DNA from: Chitinimonas prasina
Lineage (GTDB): Bacteria; Pseudomonadota; Gammaproteobacteria; Burkholderiales; Chitinimonadaceae
Assembly (NCBI RefSeq): GCF_030160395.1
Contig: NZ_BSOG01000007.1
Coordinates: forward strand, 168,973 to 232,972
DNA: 64,000 nucleotides
Direction of reading: 5' to 3'
Positions 1 to 8,315 of the stretch are shown here, piece by piece. The position numbers were made by a program, and so were the translations under genes. The notes beneath the pieces were generated by a model. That model searched no databases, was not told the origin of the DNA, and was given only the letters and a program-made list of their open reading frames with translations. Position 1 is the stretch's first letter; each line of letters opens with the position of its first letter.

Positions 1-2
1 GC

Positions 3-362
3 GATCCGCTCAACCTCGTGGCTCGGCTGGAAGCGTTGACCCGGCATTTCTCGGCCAGATTGATCGTTACGGCGGACATGCTGCCTGCCGCCAGTCGTCT
101 GGGCCTGCAGCCGCGCCTGTTGGCCCAGTTGCAACTGAAGGGGCGGCAGGGGTGTCTGGCGGCGTGGGCCTTGCATCTGCAGGACGAAGCGGTGGACCTG
201 GCAGCAGTAGCCGCCTGGGATGCCTGGCGCCAGGATTTCGAGGCCGGCGGCGAACCTGCTCCACCACCGCAGTTCGACCAGGATGCCGCCACCCTGCGCC
301 GCTGGCGCCAGGCCGGCTGGTGGGACACCGACCAGGCCTGCTACCTGCTGGAGCAGAAGTAG
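3..362 (+). CDS. Class III adenylate/guanylate cyclase, C-terminal part (cut by window edge)
   Basis: The reading frame is open from the left edge, so only the last 119 or so residues are visible. The first residues (DPLNLVARLEALTRHF, then ARLIVTADML) match the end of the class III nucleotide cyclase catalytic domain, where the family has G[DE]xVNLAARLE followed by a beta strand. A GTG at 18 could be mistaken for a start, but it lies inside this conserved motif, so the gene really begins upstream of the window. The roughly 90 residues after the catalytic core are rich in Trp, Ala and Gln and show no motif I recognise. The upstream sensory or membrane part cannot be seen, so the input signal and the choice of cAMP or cGMP are unknown. 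Confidence 0.7.
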   Translation, partial: DPLNLVARLEALTRHFSARLIVTADMLPAASRLGLQPRLLAQLQLKGRQGCLAAWALHLQDEAVDLAAVAAWDAWRQDFEAGGEPAPPPQFDQDAATLRRWRQAGWWDTDQACYLLEQK

Positions 363-391
363 CGGCAGGCGATCCTGCGGCAGGCGACCCT
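362..391. repeat. Tandem 15-nt direct repeat after the cyclase gene
   Basis: GCGGCAGGCGATCCT is followed directly by GCGGCAGGCGACCCT, immediately after the cyclase stop codon. It is probably a slipped-strand duplication. No function is evident. Confidence 0.5.
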
Positions 392-499
392 GCACCAAGC
401 GGACCTGCGGGAGAGAAGGGAGTGGGTCGTGTTAAAATCCACAAGAAGAAAAACACCTAATCCCTGTGGGATGTTGCCTGGGGTGTCTATTTGCCTACC

Positions 500-1624
500 A
501 TGTCCCGTTGCCTAGCCTACCTGCTGTTTGCCGTTGCCATGACCTTGGCAAACCTGCCGGTTGCCGCCGAGGCCAACCCGCCACGGCGGCTGGCCCTGGT
601 CATAGGCAATGCCGACTACGTCCACGCGGGCAGCCTGCGCAATCCGCGCAATGATGCGGTGGATATCTGCGAGGCCTTGCGTCAGCAGGGCTTTACCCCA
701 GTTTGCCTGGAGAATCTGCCGACGGCAGCCGTGCTGCAAGCCAGCATACGCGACTATGCTGCCAGCCTGGGGCCCGCCGATATCGGGGTGTTCTACTACG
801 CCGGTCACGCAGTCCAGATCCATGGCGACAACTACCTGATACCGACCGAGGCCACGCTGCGCTCGCTGGCGGCGCTGGAGATCGAAACCGTCAATCTGCG
901 GGTGTTGATGCAGGCACTGGGCGAGGCACGCAACAGCCTGAACCTGGTGGTGCTGGACGCTTGCCGGGACAACCCGTGGGCGGGGCAGCTCGGCCGCCAG
1001 GGCCTGGCCCGCATGGATGTCGTACCGGCGGGCACCATGGTGCTGTATGCCACGGGCGCCAATGAAGCCGCCTTTGACGGCAGCGGGCGAAACGGCACGC
1101 TCACCCGGCATTTTCTTCAGCACATTGCCACGCCCCGGCTGGGCATTGAGGACATGCTGAAGCGGGTAAGCCAGGGTGTGCAGGGTGAAACCCTGCTGGC
1201 CCTGGGACGTAAACAAGTACCCTATGTCTATACTTCGTTTACCGGCGAATTCTGCTTTGCCGGCTGCGCCTCCAAATCGGACCTGGTCGAGCTGCAGCGC
1301 CAGTACAGCGACAAGCAGGCGCTGGAAAACCGGCTGGATGCAGCAGTGTTGGCGCGCGAAGCAGAGGGCCGCCGGCTGCGCGGTGAACTCGACCTCCTGG
1401 CGAGTAGCAATAGCAGCGACGAAACGGTATTCAAGCGCAGCCAGCAGCTGCAGACACGGTATGAGGCCAACGAGCAGGCGGCAGCCCGTGTCAGGGCGGA
1501 GGCGTCGGCGACCCGGGCGATGCGGCAGCAACTGGCGTCGCAGATTGCCGAGCTGCAACGGCAGGCCAGCCAGGCGGAAGAAGCCAAGCGCACCAGCCGT
1601 TACCTGCCGCCGCCACCGCTATAG
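500..1624 (+). CDS. Secreted caspase-like (peptidase C14) protein with coiled-coil tail
   Basis: Predicted cysteine peptidase of the caspase/metacaspase p20 type, exported to the periplasm. An N-terminal signal peptide (hydrophobic stretch, then VAAEA) is followed by RRLALVIGNADY, the usual first strand of bacterial C14 domains. The catalytic pair is present: His103 in YYAGHAVQ and Cys155 in LDACRDNP. The last 110 or so residues (after EFCFAGC) are charged and heptad-like, probably a coiled coil, ending in a proline-rich PPPPL tail. I chose the ATG at 500. A TTG at 491 in the same frame sits closer to a GGGG Shine-Dalgarno-like run and is possible. Such proteins often act in regulated proteolysis or cell death in bacteria, but no partner gene adjoins it and the substrate is unknown. 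Confidence 0.8.
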   Translation: MSRCLAYLLFAVAMTLANLPVAAEANPPRRLALVIGNADYVHAGSLRNPRNDAVDICEALRQQGFTPVCLENLPTAAVLQASIRDYAASLGPADIGVFYYAGHAVQIHGDNYLIPTEATLRSLAALEIETVNLRVLMQALGEARNSLNLVVLDACRDNPWAGQLGRQGLARMDVVPAGTMVLYATGANEAAFDGSGRNGTLTRHFLQHIATPRLGIEDMLKRVSQGVQGETLLALGRKQVPYVYTSFTGEFCFAGCASKSDLVELQRQYSDKQALENRLDAAVLAREAEGRRLRGELDLLASSNSSDETVFKRSQQLQTRYEANEQAAARVRAEASATRAMRQQLASQIAELQRQASQAEEAKRTSRYLPPPPL

Positions 1625-1641
1625 TTCTGCGCTATCCAGCA

Positions 1642-1666
1642 GGCCTGTGAGCTGGCTCACAGCGGC
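1642..1666 (+). terminator. Hairpin after the caspase-like gene
   Basis: CTGTGAGC-TG-GCTCACAG is a perfect 8-bp stem (1645-1662) with partial outer pairing, 20 nt past the stop codon. It lacks a T-run, so it may be a transcript-end stabiliser rather than an intrinsic terminator. Confidence 0.35.
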
Positions 1667-1800
1667 CTGGCGGCAAGCTCCCCATACTGCATGCAATGGA
1701 TCCAGGTCGGGCAAGGTGCCCCGCCACGATCCGGGTTTGCCCGTGCTCACCCCGGCGTGTCCGGTGTCGCTGTCGGGGGGCCGTTCCGCTTGGACTACGC

Positions 1801-2931
1801 ATGCATACTACCTTGCCCTCCAACCTTTCCGTGACGCCGTTGTTGTCTGGCCAGCAGGTACAGTGCGGGGTGCAAGCGGCGCAACAGCTGCATACCCTGC
1901 AGTGCCTGAGGGGCCTGGCGGCGCTGATGGTGCTGGTGTTTCACTGCGCCTTGCTGCTGGCACCATTTGCCGGCGCGCCCTTGCTGGGAGGCCTATTGGC
2001 AATAGGCAGCCTGGGGGTGGAGCTGTTCTTTGTACTCAGCGGGTTCATCATCATGTGGATGCATGGCGACGATATCGGTCGGCCCTATCGTGCCGGCGTC
2101 TACCTGCTCAAGCGGCTACTGCGCATCTACCCACCTTACTGGGTGGTCTTGCTGCTGACGCTGGCCGCAAGTTGGTATCTGGGCACTCGCTGGGAGTGGC
2201 TGCGCCCGCTGATGGATATCGTGATACTGCACCCGGCCACGCCCGAACCCATGTTAGTTGGCATAGGTTGGACATTACGGTTTGAACTGGCCTTCTATCT
2301 GGTATTTGGCGTTCTGATACTGAATCGCAGCCTGGGCCTGTTCCTGATGGCGTCTTGGTTGCTGGGCATCATGTTGCTTGCCGGCAAGTTGGTCAGCATA
2401 CCCTGGTCGGTGGCGTATCTATTCTCCAACTATTCCTTGCTGTTCTTCTTTGGCATGGCGAGCGCCTTGTGGGCACGGTATGGTGCCACCAGCCCGGTGG
2501 GGCGCTGGCTGGTGGAGTACTCGGCGCCACTGGCCGCCACATTGTGCTTCTGGCTGGCTGTCGCCTTCCTGCAATCGGGTAAGCCTATTGCCGAGGATGG
2601 CCTGGGCATCTCTGTTCTGGGGTTGGCCCTGGCCGTGCTGATGCAGGCCAGTCTGTCGCCTTATTGGGAAGCACGTAGCCGCAAACTGGTTTGGCTGGAA
2701 AAACTGGGTGATGCTTCCTATTCGATCTATCTCACCCATATGGGTCTGCTGCTGCTGGCTGGGTTACCGGCATTTCGTTGGCTGCTGGGCCTGGGTTTGC
2801 CACAACAGCAAGGCCCCTGGCTGCTGGTGCTGCTGCTGGCCTGCCTGCTGTGTGTTGGCTGTGGTTTGCTCTTCCATCACTGGCTGGAACGGCCGCTGCT
2901 ACGTTGGGGCAGGCGACGCCTGGGCGGGTGA
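1801..2931 (+). CDS. Acyltransferase 3 (OafA/NodX-type) membrane protein
   Basis: Integral inner-membrane O-acyltransferase of 376 residues. The family signature LQCLRGLAALMVLVFH lies near residue 35 (the Arg and His are the functional residues), followed by LGVELFFVLSGFIIMW. About ten hydrophobic segments run to the C-terminus, which ends in an Arg-rich cytoplasmic tail. Members transfer acetyl or succinyl groups to surface polysaccharide, peptidoglycan or antibiotics. No polysaccharide cluster is adjacent, so the acceptor is unknown. The open frame extends upstream to 1696, but the ATG at 1801 is the natural start because the upstream residues are Arg/Cys-rich and not membrane-like. Confidence 0.88.
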   Translation: MHTTLPSNLSVTPLLSGQQVQCGVQAAQQLHTLQCLRGLAALMVLVFHCALLLAPFAGAPLLGGLLAIGSLGVELFFVLSGFIIMWMHGDDIGRPYRAGVYLLKRLLRIYPPYWVVLLLTLAASWYLGTRWEWLRPLMDIVILHPATPEPMLVGIGWTLRFELAFYLVFGVLILNRSLGLFLMASWLLGIMLLAGKLVSIPWSVAYLFSNYSLLFFFGMASALWARYGATSPVGRWLVEYSAPLAATLCFWLAVAFLQSGKPIAEDGLGISVLGLALAVLMQASLSPYWEARSRKLVWLEKLGDASYSIYLTHMGLLLLAGLPAFRWLLGLGLPQQQGPWLLVLLLACLLCVGCGLLFHHWLERPLLRWGRRRLGG

Positions 2932-2947
2932 TGGGCAAGTCAGGCGC

Positions 2948-3061
2948 CCTCGAGCGTAGCGAGGTTCCCCGCCGGCGGGCGGGGGTAGGGGTGGGGCTAT
3001 ATCAAGGTGGAGCCGCTGCTTGAGATGCTCCTGGGGCTAGCGCCCGGGTTTCCCGGGTGCC
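2948..3061. repeat. Intergenic repeat, copy A
   Basis: Copy A of a repeat seen four times in this window. It starts CCTCGAGCGTAGCGAGG, continues with a GC-rich palindromic core (CCCCGCCGGCGGGCGGGG) and a TATATCAAGG.GGAGC segment, and ends in a hairpin GCGCCCGGG-TTT-CCCGGGTGC (3040-3060). It lies between the acyltransferase gene and the EAL-protein gene. Copy B lies on the other side of the EAL gene. Confidence 0.7.
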
Positions 3062-3182
3062 AGATGGGCTGGTATCCCTGCGCTTCGGCTGGCAAGGGCA
3101 AGTCAGGCTCCTACCCAACTCGGCAGGCTTGGCTATAGTTGCCTTGAGCTGTGCCGTTTGTAGGCGTAGCCACGGAGGCGAC

Positions 3183-5801
3183 TTGAACCCCCAGCAGAGA
3201 TTACCCAGCCAGACGCTGCATCGATATGTGCTCAGCATGATGTTGCTGATCGCGTTGCTGATCGGTGGCCTGGCATGGCTGCTTTGGCGAACGGCTGTGC
3301 GCCAGAACGAGGTTGCGGTGGCGGCCGAGCAGGCCTTGGTGATGGCGCTGCTGGACGCCTCCAAGCGCCAGCTGCCGGCCAGCTTGTCAGACTATGCCTT
3401 GTGGGATGACATGTATGCCAAGGTGGGCATGCCGGCACAGCCGGATCTGGCATGGTTTGACGACGGAACGACCGAGACCATACACACCAAGCTCAAGATA
3501 GATCTGATGCTCTTGGCCGAGGGTGACCGCCGTGTATTGCGCCTGATGCTGCGCGGTGAGTTGAGAGATGGCGCCGAGTTCGAACTGGATCGCCTGCCAG
3601 CCTGGCGTGCCTTGCTGAGTGAAGCCAGGGCGGCGGCGGCCGGCAAGGAAGTCAGCCGTGACCTGCGCTGGGGCGACCATGCCTATTGGGTAACTGCCTT
3701 ACGGGTGCAGCCCCAGGACGTTACGAAATACGCCAAGCTGCGCGCTGATCGGGTATTAGTCTTCGCCCGCAAGCTGGACGTGGCACGAGTGGCTGATGTG
3801 CTGTCGCAGCAACGGCTGGACGGATTGACCTTGAGACGCGAGCCGGTGGCGGGTGGGGCCTATGTGGCGCTGACGCAAGTTGACGGTGTGCAGGGGCGCT
3901 ATGTTGTCTGGTGGCCGAAGCAGAGCGGCAGTGCGTTTGTCCATGCTCTGCTGGTGCCAGCCGGGTTGCTGGTGATGTTGATACTGTTGCTGGGGTGGGG
4001 ACTATTGCGTGACGCAAGGCTCCGTCAGCGAGCGTTGAGTCGGGCAATGGCCAGTCAGGCGCAGATGCGCGCCGCCAATGTCGCCCTGGTTGCGCTGACC
4101 TATGCCCACCACCATGGCTCGGATGCCACTGACGCAGATTACTGGCAGCGCTTTGCCATTACTCTGGGTAAGGCCATCCGTGCGCAGCGGGTCAGTCTGC
4201 TGCGCCATGATGCGCAGGTGGATACGGCGCTGGCCGATATCGATATCGCCAGCCAGTCTGCTTGGCCGGGGCCGGCAGGGCCGCAGCGGACAAACAACCC
4301 CAGGCTGCTCGCGCAGGAATACCTGATGCTGGAGGATGCACCGCAGGCGCGCGCCCGCGCGGCCGTGATACGTGGTGGTCGCCTGGTGGGCGAGGTGCTG
4401 GTGGAGCGCGAGGCCGGAACACAGTGGTTGCAAGACGAGGGTAACTTTTTGGTGGCCGCGGCCGCATTGGTGGCCTTGTCGCTGGAAACCTCCAGTCGGC
4501 GGGATGTGGAGCGGCATCTGCATAAGCAGGTGTATTTCGATCCGCTAACCGGACTCTCGAGCGCCTTGCGCCTTAGCGAGGAACTGTTGCTGCGGCGGCA
4601 GGACTGGAGTGGCATGGTGGTGGTGGCTGTGCTGCGGCTGGAAGAACTGGAAGATATCAACCTGCTGTATGGTCGCGAGGCAGGCGATACGGTGCTGCGC
4701 ACCACGGCAGCACGCCTGAGCGCTGTGTTGCAAGCCGATGAACTGGCGGCCCGCAGCGGCGGCAAGCGTTTTGACCTGTTGCTTTACGCAGGCCAAGCTG
4801 CGTCCGGGCATGCACGCCTTAGCAGCCTGTTAGTGCAATTGACCGAGCCCATCATGGTGGGCACCCAGCAGTTCAGGCCACAATGCCGGGTGGGCGCTGT
4901 GTTGTGCGAAGCAAAGGAGCTGGGTGCGGCACGGTTGCAGGAGGCCTGCCTGGCACTAGACCAGGCCCAGCAGGGCGGACGAGATAGGTTGGTCTGGTAT
5001 GACCAGACGCTGCGAGCGCTGGCGGAGCGACGGCTGGCTTTGCTGCAGGCGCTGCGCCGTGCGTTGGTGCAGGGGGGCTTGAGCCTGGCTTACCAGCCTT
5101 TTGTCGATGCCGCCAGTCGCCAGCCGGTGGGCGCCGAGGTGTTGCTGCGCTGGCGCGACAGCGAGTTCGGCGTGGTGTCACCAGCCGAGTTTGTCCCGCT
5201 GGCAGAAGAAGGTGGGCTGATACTGGAACTGGGTGATTGGGTGATGGAGACCGCCATGGCGCAGCTGCAGCAGTGGCAGAGCCAGCTGCCGGTTCCCTTG
5301 CGGCTGGCGATTAATCTCTCGCCCAGGCAGTTGGAAGACGAGAAGTTGGCCATCCGGCTATTTGCCGCCATGGCCAGGCATCAGGTGACTTGCTCCGCCG
5401 TGGAGTTCGAGGTGACCGAAGGGCTGGCACTCGAGACATCGACCGCCATCACGGCCAATCTGCAGGCTTTTCAGGCGGCGGACATCGATATCGCCATAGA
5501 CGACTTTGGCACGGGCTACGCCACATTCAGTTTCCTGCGGCGCTACAAGGTGCAGAAGATCAAGCTGGACAAGCTGTTCATCGATGGCTTGCATGACCAC
5601 AGCACCCGCTTGCTGGTGCGCAGCATGATTACCATGGCCAGCGGCCTGGGCGCGCAGGTAACGGCCGAGGGGGTAGAGCAGGATGCCCAGTGGCGCATGT
5701 TGCAGGATATGGGTTGCGACTATATACAGGGCTATTTCTTTGCCCGCCCCATGCCGGCTGAGGACTTTACCGCCTGGGTGGTGGACCAACAGGGTCAATG
5801 A
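3183..5801 (+). CDS. CHASE4-GGDEF-EAL cyclic-di-GMP phosphodiesterase, GGDEF degenerate
   Basis: Membrane-bound c-di-GMP signalling protein, about 872 residues. Order: N-terminal TM helix (about residues 15-37), a periplasmic CHASE4-like sensor (SDYALWDDMYAKVG), a second TM (about 256-277), a GAF-like region, a GGDEF domain and an EAL domain. The GGDEF signature reads GGKRF (526-530), so cyclase activity is unlikely; the domain may only bind GTP. The EAL domain looks active: the motif is EVL (E652), with INLSPRQL, EVTEG, DDFGTGY (D773-D774), the KxxKLDK loop and AEGVE retained. I chose TTG 3183 because GGAGG sits 5 nt upstream and the protein then begins just before the first TM; the frame is open back to 3057. 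Repeat copies A and B flank the gene. Confidence 0.88.
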   Translation: MNPQQRLPSQTLHRYVLSMMLLIALLIGGLAWLLWRTAVRQNEVAVAAEQALVMALLDASKRQLPASLSDYALWDDMYAKVGMPAQPDLAWFDDGTTETIHTKLKIDLMLLAEGDRRVLRLMLRGELRDGAEFELDRLPAWRALLSEARAAAAGKEVSRDLRWGDHAYWVTALRVQPQDVTKYAKLRADRVLVFARKLDVARVADVLSQQRLDGLTLRREPVAGGAYVALTQVDGVQGRYVVWWPKQSGSAFVHALLVPAGLLVMLILLLGWGLLRDARLRQRALSRAMASQAQMRAANVALVALTYAHHHGSDATDADYWQRFAITLGKAIRAQRVSLLRHDAQVDTALADIDIASQSAWPGPAGPQRTNNPRLLAQEYLMLEDAPQARARAAVIRGGRLVGEVLVEREAGTQWLQDEGNFLVAAAALVALSLETSSRRDVERHLHKQVYFDPLTGLSSALRLSEELLLRRQDWSGMVVVAVLRLEELEDINLLYGREAGDTVLRTTAARLSAVLQADELAARSGGKRFDLLLYAGQAASGHARLSSLLVQLTEPIMVGTQQFRPQCRVGAVLCEAKELGAARLQEACLALDQAQQGGRDRLVWYDQTLRALAERRLALLQALRRALVQGGLSLAYQPFVDAASRQPVGAEVLLRWRDSEFGVVSPAEFVPLAEEGGLILELGDWVMETAMAQLQQWQSQLPVPLRLAINLSPRQLEDEKLAIRLFAAMARHQVTCSAVEFEVTEGLALETSTAITANLQAFQAADIDIAIDDFGTGYATFSFLRRYKVQKIKLDKLFIDGLHDHSTRLLVRSMITMASGLGAQVTAEGVEQDAQWRMLQDMGCDYIQGYFFARPMPAEDFTAWVVDQQGQ

Positions 5802-5868
5802 CCTGGGCGCCTTGCCCTTCATTCGGCAAGGTTGCGAACGATACTGCGAAGAAACCTTGAGCAGGCCA

Positions 5869-5995
5869 CCTCGAGCGTCAGCGAGGTGCCCCGCCGGCGG
5901 GCGGGGTGTAGGGGTGGGGTTCAATCAAGGGAGAGCTGCTGTTTGAGTTGCTGCAATGGTCAGCACCCGGGTTACCCGGGTGCCTGCGCTGCGCT
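5869..5995. repeat. Intergenic repeat, copy B
   Basis: Copy B, in the same orientation as copy A: CCTCGAGCGTCAGCGAGG, a CCCCGCCGGCGGGCGGGG core, TTCAATCAAGGGAGAGC, then hairpin GCACCCGGG-TTA-CCCGGGTGC (5963-5983) and CTGCGCTG. It sits between the convergent EAL and CAP genes, where its stems could also help end transcription. Confidence 0.75.
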
Positions 5996-6032
5996 TAAGC
6001 ACACGCTACCGCCTGCCTATGAATACCAGACT

Positions 6033-8057
6033 CTAACAACCACAGGTCGCCAGGAAGCTGCTGGCTGGGCCCACCGCCAGGATATCTGGACCGAAGTCAG
6101 GGCCATAGACATACACGATGCCGTTAGCCAGCCCCAGGTAGTAGCCCTTGGCATAGGCACGAGCCGTGTAGATGTCGATCTGCTGGCTGGTCGCTGCCGG
6201 ACTGAAATATTGCGGGTAGGTACGCTCGGCCCAGTTCATCAGCCTCTCGGCCTCAGACGGCGTGGGCTTGGTGCCGCCCACTGCGGCTACTTCCAGGCCA
6301 GGGCCCCAGTCGCCGAAGGTGTTGTACATGCCGGGCCGTACCTGCAACAGTGCCTTGCCGATGGTGGGCGGGGTGTAGTTGAAGGCATTACTGGCGACTG
6401 TGGCGGGGCTGCCGGGCGATGAAGCCGCGACGCCGCTGAGGGCGATGTTGTCCAGGTACCAGCCGGTGCCCTTGCTGGCCTGCGGATAGAAGCTGCCCAC
6501 CGAGAAGGCATAGCGGAAGCGCAGTTGTGCAGTACGGCCGGCATATTGGGCCAGCGAGATATCGCGCACCGTGAAGCTGCTCTCGGCCTTGCCGTTGCCG
6601 GCCTGTTGATACACGGCAGTCCAGCTGGCGCCGTCGTCCAACGAGAGCTCGACCTTGGCGTGCTGGTCGCTGGTCGCCAGGCCCAGGCGGCTGGCAAAGC
6701 TGAGGCTGGCGCCGCGCTCTATGTAGAACGGCTGCGTCAGCGTCATGGTCTGGTCGGTGGCCTTGAGATGGGCCAGGTGAAACGATGCCGCACCACTGGC
6801 AACCAGATCGCCCTGCACCACGTTGTAGCCGGCTGAAGTGGACAGGCTGAAGTTGCCGCTGCCGGACTCGGCTCCATCGTTCAGGCTGAAGGGGGTGAGC
6901 GAGATTGGCCGCCACTGGTAGGCGGTGGCGCCCGGTACGGCCTCGAACTGGTAGGGCGTGGCCTGCCCGACGAAGGGTGAGGCGCTGCCCGTGGGTACGG
7001 GCGTTATGTCACCCGTGCCTGCCACATCGGGGTCATAGACGGTGACGGCATAGTTGAAGGTGCGCGTCGCACCGCCCACCTTCACATTGCCTATGGTCAC
7101 GTTGTAGGTAGTATCGGCCGTCGGCTTGGGCAGGTTGACGCCATCGCGGGTGCCAGCAGGGAACCAAACCAGGGTGTTGTCGCCATAGCCATTGGCCACG
7201 GGTTCCAGCTTGACCGGCCCCATGGCACTGCCGTTCTGGGTCATGGTTACGGTGGCTGTCGAGAAATCGGCTTTGGGATAAGAGAACGACCAGCGAGGAT
7301 ACACCGTGGTGTAGGGCACATATCCCTTGGGTGGCCAGGCTACGAAGTCATCGCGCACGGCGGGGCGGGCGCCCCACATATTGCCGTCGAACACCCACAG
7401 CGTATTGCTGCTGGTGCCGGCAATGCTGCCATCCACATCGCCGGTGCCCATGAACTGTGTTTGTGGATACAGTATCCACCGGCGGTGGCCCACGGCTGCA
7501 TTGTTGCCGCCGCCATCGCTGATATAACCGTTGGCAATGGCGCCGGGGCCGAAGTTGCCCAGGGCGATATTGCCATTGCCGGCTGCATCAGCCCCCCCGC
7601 TTGTGTAGCACAGCCAGTTGGTGGGGGGGGAATGGCTCAGCGACTTGTTGGCTGCCATCATCAGTGCAGCTTGTTGTGCCTTGGCGTTGAAGCTGGGATC
7701 GAAGGAGACTGCCGCCGGTATGCCGCTCATGGCGCGGAACCAGTTGATACGGCGCAGTATGGCGCCTTTGAAATCGGCAGTGGTGTCGCCGGCATTGCAG
7801 GCCGCCAAGTTGCCATTCCAGCCACTGGGCACACCGTTGGAAGAGGAAAATACCGTACGGTAGAACAGTCGCGACATCGCCCGGCTGGTGGGGTCGACGC
7901 TATAGCCTGTTCCCGCCTGCGCCGACTGGATGCGCACGGTATGTTCCATCTCGGCGATGGAGGCAGGAAAGCGCGGTGCGGGGTAATCGGCAGGTGCGGG
8001 CTGGACAGCGATCGTAGCGGCGTTCGCCGTGCTGAGTAACAGTACGGTGGCAAGCAT
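6033..8057 (-). CDS. Secreted CAP/SCP-domain protein with jelly-roll domain
   Basis: Exported protein of 674 residues with a short signal peptide (LLLSTANA). The first 250 residues form a CAP (SCP/PR-1-like) domain: RINWFRAMSGIPAAVSFDPSFNAKAQQAA, then NKSLSHSPP and AAVGHRRWILYP, the conserved helix and His positions. A middle part (about 370-560) has MAM/jelly-roll character (SFASRLGLATSDQHAKVELSLDDGASW). The C-terminal 70 residues (NWAERTYPQYFSP...YVYGPDFG...ATCGC) resemble a short module I associate with secreted betaproteobacterial proteins. ATG 8057 and TTG 8060 are adjacent start options behind AGGAACC. Function of bacterial CAP proteins is mostly unknown. Convergent with the EAL-protein gene. 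Confidence 0.75.
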   Translation of the reverse strand: MLATVLLLSTANAATIAVQPAPADYPAPRFPASIAEMEHTVRIQSAQAGTGYSVDPTSRAMSRLFYRTVFSSSNGVPSGWNGNLAACNAGDTTADFKGAILRRINWFRAMSGIPAAVSFDPSFNAKAQQAALMMAANKSLSHSPPTNWLCYTSGGADAAGNGNIALGNFGPGAIANGYISDGGGNNAAVGHRRWILYPQTQFMGTGDVDGSIAGTSSNTLWVFDGNMWGARPAVRDDFVAWPPKGYVPYTTVYPRWSFSYPKADFSTATVTMTQNGSAMGPVKLEPVANGYGDNTLVWFPAGTRDGVNLPKPTADTTYNVTIGNVKVGGATRTFNYAVTVYDPDVAGTGDITPVPTGSASPFVGQATPYQFEAVPGATAYQWRPISLTPFSLNDGAESGSGNFSLSTSAGYNVVQGDLVASGAASFHLAHLKATDQTMTLTQPFYIERGASLSFASRLGLATSDQHAKVELSLDDGASWTAVYQQAGNGKAESSFTVRDISLAQYAGRTAQLRFRYAFSVGSFYPQASKGTGWYLDNIALSGVAASSPGSPATVASNAFNYTPPTIGKALLQVRPGMYNTFGDWGPGLEVAAVGGTKPTPSEAERLMNWAERTYPQYFSPAATSQQIDIYTARAYAKGYYLGLANGIVYVYGPDFGPDILAVGPASSFLATCGC

Positions 8058-8216
8058 CAAGGTGGTTCCTGCAATGACAATTGCATGAAATGTATCACCT
8101 TGGCTGCTGGTGATACAGCCCGTTTTCGCGTCAGGCTGTGGCGGTGTGGCAGTTGGGCGGCGCCAAGCCTTGCTGTAGGCCGAGACCAGTGGGTGCGGGC
8201 GGAATGGTTACAAATA

Positions 8217-8248
8217 ACAAAGCGCCGATGTTGCCATCGGCGCTTTGT
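8217..8248 (-). terminator. Intrinsic terminator of glcB
   Basis: A perfect 14-bp stem, ACAAAGCGCCGATG with CATCGGCGCTTTGT around a 4-nt loop, lies about 70 nt beyond the glcB stop. On the minus strand it is followed by TTATTTG. Confidence 0.8.
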
Positions 8249-8315
8249 CGTTACCGGTCTCGCCTTGCATGGGCAGGTGTGCGGGCCTGGGCGGCCCGCA
8301 TCCCAGCCATGGCGG

